This document shows positions 56,765 through 64,000 of a stretch of DNA of 64,000 bases, in pieces. How positions within the stretch are numbered: position 1 is the stretch's first letter; each line of letters starts with the position of its first letter. The translations under genes and the position numbers were made by a program. Source of the stretch: Berberis thunbergii (Eukaryota > Streptophyta > Magnoliopsida > Ranunculales > Berberidaceae). The stretch spans positions 1 through 64,000 of the forward strand of contig QNQO01010689.1 in assembly GCA_003290165.1 (NCBI GenBank). Direction: 5' to 3'. A model generated the notes under the pieces. That model worked only from the letters and a program-made list of their open reading frames with translations. It was not told the DNA's origin and did no database searches.

Positions 56765-58333
56765 TTCCCGGTGACGACGTCATGTTTTGGTATGTGTTTG
56801 TGTGTTAAGATTTGATTGATTAATCTTTTTCATAAATATGAAAGTTTGTAGGCAGCAGATCCCTTTTCCCATGGTAATAATGCTAGATGCATGAATATAG
56901 GAAAGGGAAAATTTTCCATTGCAGGTAACTTGAGAAAAATATTCATTATTGAATAGATAGGAGAGAATGATTAGTTAGCCATTTTTGTTGGAATGAAATG
57001 AAAGTTACAAATAATTGGGTAGGTGTTAATGGTGAAGATGGTGGTAGTTGCTGCTGCTGCTATAATAGTTGTTATTGGTCAAGAGGATGGTTGCAGTTGT
57101 AATTGTTGTGGTACTCTTTAGCGAAGCGAATTGGCAATGATGATGGTGGTGACTGTTGACGTAGGTGTTAGGATAAATTTTGGTAATCTTCAGACATTTT
57201 GCCAGTAAAACAAACATATATCGCAAAAACTATGTCATTTTGAACATTGCTTACGTATCTAATGGACATGGAGAGGGGCTCAAATGAAATAACTCCCACC
57301 TTTGTTTACTGTGAAATTGTCTGAAAACTTTTGAACTATTTTTTTTTCCAGCACCAAAGGTGTTAGTGTTAGAAATTTCATAATTGGTTATTCTTCTGGG
57401 CATGGTTTATACATTGACGATGTCATCGTCACAGAATCTGAATGCCTACCTGTAAGCTGTAAGCATCACTTATGTCCTTTTAATGAAGATATAAAACTAA
57501 TTTGGTAGGCCAGTGCCATGCAAAGAGAACTCAATTACAAATGCAAGAAACAACTTTTGCATCAAGTGTGCGTGCTTAGACAGCCATTATGCTTGCCTGA
57601 AAGGACACAAACAAAAATAAGTTTGCCTTTCAAGCTTTTTCTATTTGTTAGAATTATCAAATTATTTTAGCATAAACAATTATTATGGAGTTTTGAAAAT
57701 GACATGTATACCTTTCCTCTCTACTAAGCTATCCTACGGTCAACCTGCATTCCCTCACTGTACCAAGCACAAATTTTCCCAATTATTGAAATTTTGCGCC
57801 TTTTCATTAGGTTGTGTTTGATTCCAAGTAAAATTTTCTATAGTTGAGTAATATTTAAAAAATGAAGTAGCATTTCAAATAACAAGTACTGAAATTTTTA
57901 TGTGGCAAAATAGTCATTTCAAAAAAATATATATATATATTTTGAACAAAATTCTCCAGTAAGCAGAGTATGAGCTATGCGAGTGTAACAATACTGAGTA
58001 GTGTTTTTGGTCGACTTGGTGGAATCGTTATAGGATTTTTAAAGTTCCACAAAAGGCCCCAAATCTTTGCAAAGAAAAGGTAGATCTTAAGAGGATAATG
58101 TAAATATAAGTATCACTTGTTAAATACAAACAAATGATTTGATATGTGCCAATAACATTTTTGTCTGCCAGTATATGCTAAAAGAAATCTAATCGGATAC
58201 TCCTCAAGTGCACTTACCAACAATCGACTTTGCTATTGGAGAGAAGTAATCATCTGTCTTTTTCTAGTTATTGATCGCTTATAATTGCATCAAAGGACAG
58301 CTTAAGCTTAAGCCTCAATTTGATCTAAACTAA
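56765..58333. other. Intergenic, no gene seen
   Basis: Mixed AT-rich sequence with a short AT dinucleotide tract near 57930-57940 and a GCTGCT run near 57050. The His-rich minus ORF at 57226-57026 is low complexity and unlikely to be real. Confidence 0.4.
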
Positions 58334-58651
58334 GGGTGTGTTTGGTTGTATGGAATCTTATGCCATGAGAATCCATTAAGGGACCCTTGTATTTTAGGCT
58401 AATTTGAGATATCACTCCACATCCACCATTTGATTTTGTGATCAATGGTGGGAGTGGAAGTCCCATGAACATGAGAATCTCATGCCTTGGGGGACCAAGA
58501 AGTGTGATTCTCATGTTCATGGGACTTTCATTCTCACCATTAATCACAAAATCAAATGGTGGATGTGAAAAAATATCTCAAATTAGCCTAAAATATAGGG
58601 GTTCTCTCATGGATTCCCATAGCATAGGATTTCATGCAACCAAACACACCC
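58334..58651. mobile_element. Tourist (PIF/Harbinger) MITE, near-perfect palindrome
   Basis: Ends GGGTGTGTTTGGTTG and CAACCAAACACACCC with TAA on each side (58331-58333 and 58652-58654). The arms are complementary almost to the centre, for instance CCACCATTTGATTTTGTGAT and ATCACAAAATCAAATGGTGG. The 318-bp element can fold into one long hairpin, a possible small-RNA source. Confidence 0.9.
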
Positions 58652-58739
58652 TAAGAGTGACCAGTCTTTTCTCATGTGCGCTCACAACTAAATTTCCTAG
58701 TACACAGTCCTACTTTTACTAAGCTGCTTAACCAAAGCC

Positions 58740-61374
58740 TTTAGGCATTTCAAAACTTTTAGCAAAAATGATTGAGACATTTGTTGGACAACATCGTTTC
58801 CCCCAACTAAGGTGCATTCCTTAAAGGTTGTGATATTGCTACTCCAAATTTTTCAACAATTTGGCTTTGCTAGAGGATGTATCCAAATGATAGATCAATG
58901 TCTCTCCACATCCTCTCTCTAGGTCTTGCTTAACAACTCCCCACTCCCGGGTATCAAACCTACCAGAGGCATCAGACAAGGGGATTTTCTATCCCCTAAT
59001 TTATTCATCTTAATTGCAGAAGCTCTCTTCAGACCTCTGGCCAGGGCCGGAACTAAGGGTCACGTCAAAGGGATTCAAATATGACGCCACTTCAGTCATC
59101 TGATTTAAGTTGATTGTCTCATGTATTTTTTGCTGGGCTTCTATGAAAGAAGCCATTCTATTAAAGATATTATCTTTCATTACTGTTCAACTTTAGGTCA
59201 AGCAATAAATTATGATAAACCATCAATTTTTTATAGCTATAATGTACACCCAAGACACGTCAAAGTGATAAACAAAATTTTGGGATCCAAAATGTATAAT
59301 CCCAAAGATAAATATATGAGTTCACCTTTGCTTCTCTCTAAAAAGAAAGCTTTTGATTTTCAATTCCTGATAGATAAAGTTAACACTAAGTTATTCAGTT
59401 GGAAATCCAAAAAAATTTCTCAGGCCGATAGGATTGTCATGATCAAAGTCGTTATCAATTTAATCCCCCTTTATACTATGCAAACTTACTTGCTTCCTTG
59501 TTCCATCACTACTAAGGTGGAAAACATTGCCAAAAATTTCTGATGGAATGGAGCAGTGGATAGTAAGGCCAAACACCTTTGCACTTGGGATCACATTACT
59601 ATGCCTCGCCACCTAGGAGGTCTCAACATTCCTCCAGCGATGAACAAAAGTCTTGTCTTAATGGCAAGCAATTTCCTCATCACTTAACCCTCATACTCTT
59701 CAACTCAAAGCCATATAATTCCACAAGAAGAATATTTTTCAACTATCCAAATCACCTACTATAGCCTCTTTCGCCTTGAGAGGAAACCTTGTTGTTTTCT
59801 CCAAAATGAATCAATATATTATTGACAAGTTTTATAGGGATCAAACATCGATCTCTGACGAGACTGTTGGGTCAAATCAGAACTTGTCCTGGCTGACTAC
59901 ACTATGGTACCCATCACCTCGCATTCCCCTTGTACCATTCCAGATCTCTAGCTTCCCCCATTGGGCCAAATATTAAATTGGAACACCAACCTCATCTTCT
60001 CCATTTATTCGAAGCCGGTGACTAAGGATATTATGGATATCACCATCAGGTCCTCCATCCAACCGAACAAACTTATTTGGCCGTTTGACAAAAAAGACAT
60101 TTCTTTTAACAAAATGCGACTCAAGCCTTTATTCATGAGAAACTTGAATCTTCCTCTTCAAACAACTCAAATCAGCAATTTCGGGCAAAGTACAATCGAG
60201 CAATTTGTAAAGTTAAAGCCCCCTCTTGTGTTATTTTCCTCATTCGTAAAATCAGCCAAAACATTATCCCCACAATGTCAAACTTGACTAAGCTCCACAC
60301 GCCTATTGATGACTATTGCGTCTTTTGTCAAAACCATATGGAAGATGTCCTCCACCTTTTCTTCCCATGTATGGTCATCACTCGACGGTACATTTCCCCT
60401 TATTCCTATTAATTGGCTTAATGGCAATTTAAATCCTCCCACCATCGAAAGGATTGTTAACTTCATGTGGAACACATACACTACCCATTCAGGGGATAAG
60501 GACGAAATGTTGTCTCAATCACGGTTGTTCTACACACTATCTAGCAGTTGTGCAACAACATTATTTTCAATAAAAGTAAGCTCAATATGTAGGTGTTCTT
60601 GGCCTCTTTTCGACAAACTTGATTTTCCTGATATAATCATTGGTTCACAACTAATCCTACCTTATTGCATCAAGCTGACACTCGTACCAACATGGATCTG
60701 ACCACTCTTGTTTCTATCCAACACATCCTTGAAACTGCTTCAGCCAATACACCGATATCCCTGTCAATTGACCAGGTAGCTCCCATTCCTACCTTTGGAC
60801 CCTTCCCCAAAGAACAAACCCACATAATGGACTTGATATAGGCTCAAATTTAGACAGCCAGAAACCACAGGTTCAACTCTAGATCCTCCCAAATCCGACC
60901 CATTCCTCGTACCTTTAACTCTGATATGGTTATCATCACTTATGATGTTGGTTTCTTTGATTCTTCTAAACGGGACAATTGGTATTTTGGCGATAAACTC
61001 CATCGAAATAGTGTTTGCTCGGGTAGCCTATCCTATACCAGGGAAATTTTTTACAGCATTTTGGCAGTGTTCTGCGGTTGAGGCAGCTCTTTTGCTCATC
61101 CAAGCTTGACAATGGAGGGCGTGATTTCTACTAGGAGATTTTGGAACGCTGCAGACCATGTTGCAAGAGGAAAGACATGAACCTGAGACAGACATGTGCT
61201 AGATGTGGTGACCTATTATTAGCAGCATTAGACATCTCTCTTATCATAATTCATGATTTTGTAACTTTATCACTCGCGACCTCAATTTCGAGGCACATAA
61301 CTTAGCCACTACTACTGGACATCTTTACTATAACCATAAGATTTAATATATTGGCTATATGCTTTTATAAAAAA
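58740..61374 (+). pseudogene. L1-type LINE relic
   Basis: Plus-strand fragments in order: the reverse transcriptase part PTRGIRQGDFLSPNLFILIA (about 58960-59020); the RT tail at 59121-59543 with LGQAINYDKPS, DFQFLIDKVNTKLFSWK and SQADRIVMIKVV; a zinc-binding segment DYCVFCQNHMEDVLHLFFPC (about 60309-60370); and a C-terminal RNase H-like end, DLNFEAHNLATT, near 61290. Stops and frameshifts are frequent, and the endonuclease and the RT catalytic region are missing or unreadable. A weak A-run at about 61366-61374 may be the 3' tail. Confidence 0.8.
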
Positions 61375-62236
61375 AATTTCAAAAACCTTTATGCCAATTT
61401 GCCATCTAAATACTGCAAAAGAAAAACACCAAAAAGGCATTTAGACATTTGCTAATTTCTTTTGTTGTGACCTTTGTCTACATAAAGAGAAAAATGTATG
61501 GCAATGATAAAACTCATGTACCTACAATACATCTTCTAAAAAAAAATTTAGGTTAATTTATCAAGCCCTTTTGACCCACCCATTGAACCAGCAGGACCTA
61601 ACATTCTCATGGTGGTAGTTCATAATGATGGGCATTACGAGGGAAACTCTTTCGCATAATCTGGGCCTGTGAATATGCATATACATGGGTCACCAACCCT
61701 CATCTTTATAAGCAGATCACATTGTAAACCAGAGAACTTTTACTTAGCTAGTTTTACGAAAAGCATACAAACATTCCAACATTCAAGTGTAAGGTCATAT
61801 GGTAGACAGAGCGCTCAATCATTATGAACATTCAAGGTTCATTCAAGAAAATAACAAAGGTTTCAAACCGCATTCCAGGAAGAAGTACCATTTATGTAAT
61901 CAAGGAACAATGAAATTACTTTCACAAAGCAAAGACCTGTTTCTGACGCTTGGATGGGAGCAAAAATTAGGTAATTCTCGGTGTAAAATATCTAGTTGAA
62001 TATTTTGTAATACTCGTTAACGGAAAAGGAAAGGATCAAAGATATCGGATGTCTGGTATTGTATAACAGAACTAAACATACAAAAGCAATTAGTTTGGGG
62101 AAAGTCCTGCAATGTCAAATTCAGTAGATTATAATGAAGCCATTTAGAGCAGATGCTTTCTACCATTACAAAATTTTAATTTAAGAGACAGGATGAAAGC
62201 ATAAACTACTCGTGCCCACAAAGCCAAAAAGGAGAA
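61375..62236. other. Intergenic and 3' flank of the next gene
   Basis: No independent gene seen. The right part is probably the 3' untranslated region of the minus-strand gene ending at 62237. Confidence 0.45.
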
Positions 62237-62376
62237 TTAAGCTGCTTCAGTTTCTGGTATCTTTTGAACTGCTAGTTTTTCTGTGCTTTCTACTTCTTTT
62301 TTCATGTTTGGAATGTATCTCCAACAGCGCTTGTGCACACCACTAATCTTTTTTGGAGCATCTGCAGCTGGCAAGC
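62237..62376 (-). CDS. Last exon of an unidentified gene (partial)
   Basis: The minus strand shows an acceptor CATGCAG at 62377-62383, then an open frame with LPAADAPKKISGVHKRCWRY, IPNMKKEVESTEKL and a stop TAA at 62237. It encodes about 46 residues, basic then acidic. The HKRCWRY-IP stretch looks conserved in style, but I cannot name the family. The upstream exons should lie right of this, beyond the RTE LINE or outside the window. Confidence 0.55.
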
Positions 62377-62641
62377 CTGCATGATATACATAATCATCGG
62401 CTTAGCATTCACAGGGAGAAGATAAAATATAGAAAGGAAATTAGAGTTTCGTCCAAGGTAAAACACAGGTTGGACTATTAGTAGACTTCAAATTTCAAAG
62501 ACATTAATTTTCTTTTCTATTTCCCAACAACAATTTTAAGATGACAAAAGCTTGGCCAATCTCATGATGCCCATCCACCCAACTATGAGTGTCCAAAGGA
62601 CATAAACAGGGATACCATGAATTAGAGATAGCTTTAGCACA

Positions 62642-64000
62642 GTCATCATCATAATAATCATCAAAGCCCATTCTCGATACTTTCGGGACGGCTACACGGA
62701 TTTTGGTTCTCCAAGCAATGCGGTTTTCCCACATATCCTCACCTAATCCAAATTCAAGGATGTTTTGCTTCACCACCTTCATTCAAGTTTTAAACGGTCC
62801 TCCCCTCTGTCTACACCCTCCATTAACTTGTCAATTTAGACATTTTCTAATTGGCGACGTACTTGGTCTCCTCTGCATGTGACCAAATCACGTTAAACGC
62901 CTTTATCTAATTTTGGGCTTTATGGGTGCTACACCTAAGTATCTCCTAATTCTTTTATTCATAATTTTATCCTTACGAGTTTTACCTTACATCCACCTTA
63001 ACATACGCATTTATGTTACTTCCATCCTATGTGTATGTTGTCCCGCAGTAGGCTAACATTTTGAACCGTGTAGCATGGCTGATCGAACAATTGTCTTATA
63101 GCATTTTCCTTTTAGCCTTGCAGGCATCCTTCTATCGCATAAAACTCCTGATGTCATTCTCCATTTCATTCAACCAGTTTTAATTCTATGGTCTACATCT
63201 TCACCAATAGCTCCATTCTTTTGAATTATAGATCCTAGATATCGAAAAGCATCACATTCTGGGACCTCCACACATTCGATCTCAATTGCATTATTCTTCC
63301 ATCGTGGTTCACAATCAAAGTTGCACATTAGATACTATGTCTTCGAACGACTAATTCTAAAATCCTTTCTTTCTAGAGCCTCCCACCACCTATCTAATTT
63401 TTTATCTAAACATTTACTAGTCTCATCAATTAAGACAATATCATATGCAAATAATATGCACCAAGGTACAACTTCCAAATGTCTCGTCAACTCATTTATA
63501 ACCAAAGCAAAGAGGTGTGGACTTAAGGTCGGCTCTTGATGTAGTCCTAGTGACACTGGGAAATCACTGAACATCCCACCCACTGAGCGAACACTTGTTA
63601 CAGTCCCGTCATACATATCCTTAATGATATCACCATAACCTTGAGACACTTTCTTCCTTCCAAACACCCACCAAATTAACTCTCTAGGGACCCTATCGTG
63701 AGCTTTTTTTATATCAATAAAAACCATATGCAAACTCTTACGTTTCTCTCAATATTTTTCTATAATTTGCCTAAGCAAGAAGATGGCCCCGTAGTAGACC
63801 TATCCGGCATAAATCCAAATTGATTCTCTGAAACAGTGGTTAAACTCCTAAGTCGTTCTATGACCATCTCCCAAAGTTTCATCGTATGACTCATAAGCTT
63901 TATCCCTCTATGGTTCGAGCAGTTCTGAATATCCCCATTGTTCTTATAAATTGGTACCACAATATTGTGCCTCCACGAATCTGACATTTTTCTAGTTTCT
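62642..64000 (-). pseudogene. RTE-type LINE, runs off the window
   Basis: The minus strand shows RTE reverse transcriptase: VPIYKNNGDIQNCSNHRGIK and ENQFGFMPDRSTT (63987-63760), then VFIDIKKAHDRVPRELIWW, LSPHLFALVINELTRHL and CILFAYDIVLIDETSK (63733-63335). FAYD stands where the catalytic FADD is expected, and a break lies between the two pieces, so it is inactive. The 3' end carries an ATC/ATA-rich tail at 62642. It sits in the presumed intron right of the 62.2-kb exon. Confidence 0.8.

Noticed and set aside
57026..57226. Minus ORF with His, Thr and Ser runs
   Set aside because: Low complexity, no splice support and no family resemblance.
1..64000. CRISPR arrays, operons, phage or plasmid features
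   Set aside because: The window is plant nuclear DNA. No regularly spaced repeat array or prokaryotic gene order was seen.

Overview
The window is nuclear DNA from a flowering plant, probably a eudicot. It has AT-rich intergenic sequence, GT-AG introns, a plastid fructose-1,6-bisphosphatase gene, a plant-specific PAR1 gene, and plant LTR retrotransposons, LINEs, SINEs and MITEs. I cannot name the species. No tRNA or rRNA gene, CRISPR array or bacterial-type operon was seen. Exon junctions were read by eye from splice sites and checked by whether the reading frame closes.

Layout. 1-5 kb: a broken RNase H-like fragment and a three-exon PAR1 (photoassimilate-responsive) gene on the minus strand. 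5.2-8.4 kb: a 2.9-kb solo LTR with a perfect 5-bp target duplication, inserted in a decayed coding fragment. 9.9-16.6 kb: a degraded Ty3/gypsy element, probably Tat lineage, carrying an antisense ORF. 18.0-23.4 kb: a dead chromovirus on the minus strand. 23.8-25.8 kb: plastid fructose-1,6-bisphosphatase, four exons, apparently intact. 26.6-38.8 kb: a six-exon minus-strand gene for a LisH-like protein of 475 residues. Its introns hold a very young, internally deleted chromovirus, a TIR element and a dead Ty1/copia element. 39.6-45.6 kb: hAT-like elements and a PIF/Harbinger-like element that contains a broken GDP-mannose 4,6-dehydratase copy. 46-48 kb: a LINE scrap and a TRIM-like repeat. 48.3-55.1 kb: a decayed HMA5-like copper ATPase with SINE and hAT insertions. 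55.1-58.7 kb: a hAT element, a cluster of Mutator-like foldback MITEs and a near-palindromic Tourist MITE. 58.7-61.4 kb: an L1 LINE relic. 62.2 kb to the end: the last exon of an unidentified minus-strand gene, with an RTE-type LINE in the adjacent intron.

The likely working genes are PAR1, the plastid FBPase (Calvin cycle), the LisH-like gene and the gene ending at 62.2 kb. They do not form a pathway. The rest is mostly transposon history. The most notable points are the young non-autonomous LTR element in an intron, the large TE-filled introns of the LisH-like gene, the Harbinger-bounded dehydratase copy, the antisense ORF in the Tat element, and the Mutator-like foldback family with 9-11 bp target duplications. 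I found no convincing new biological system.
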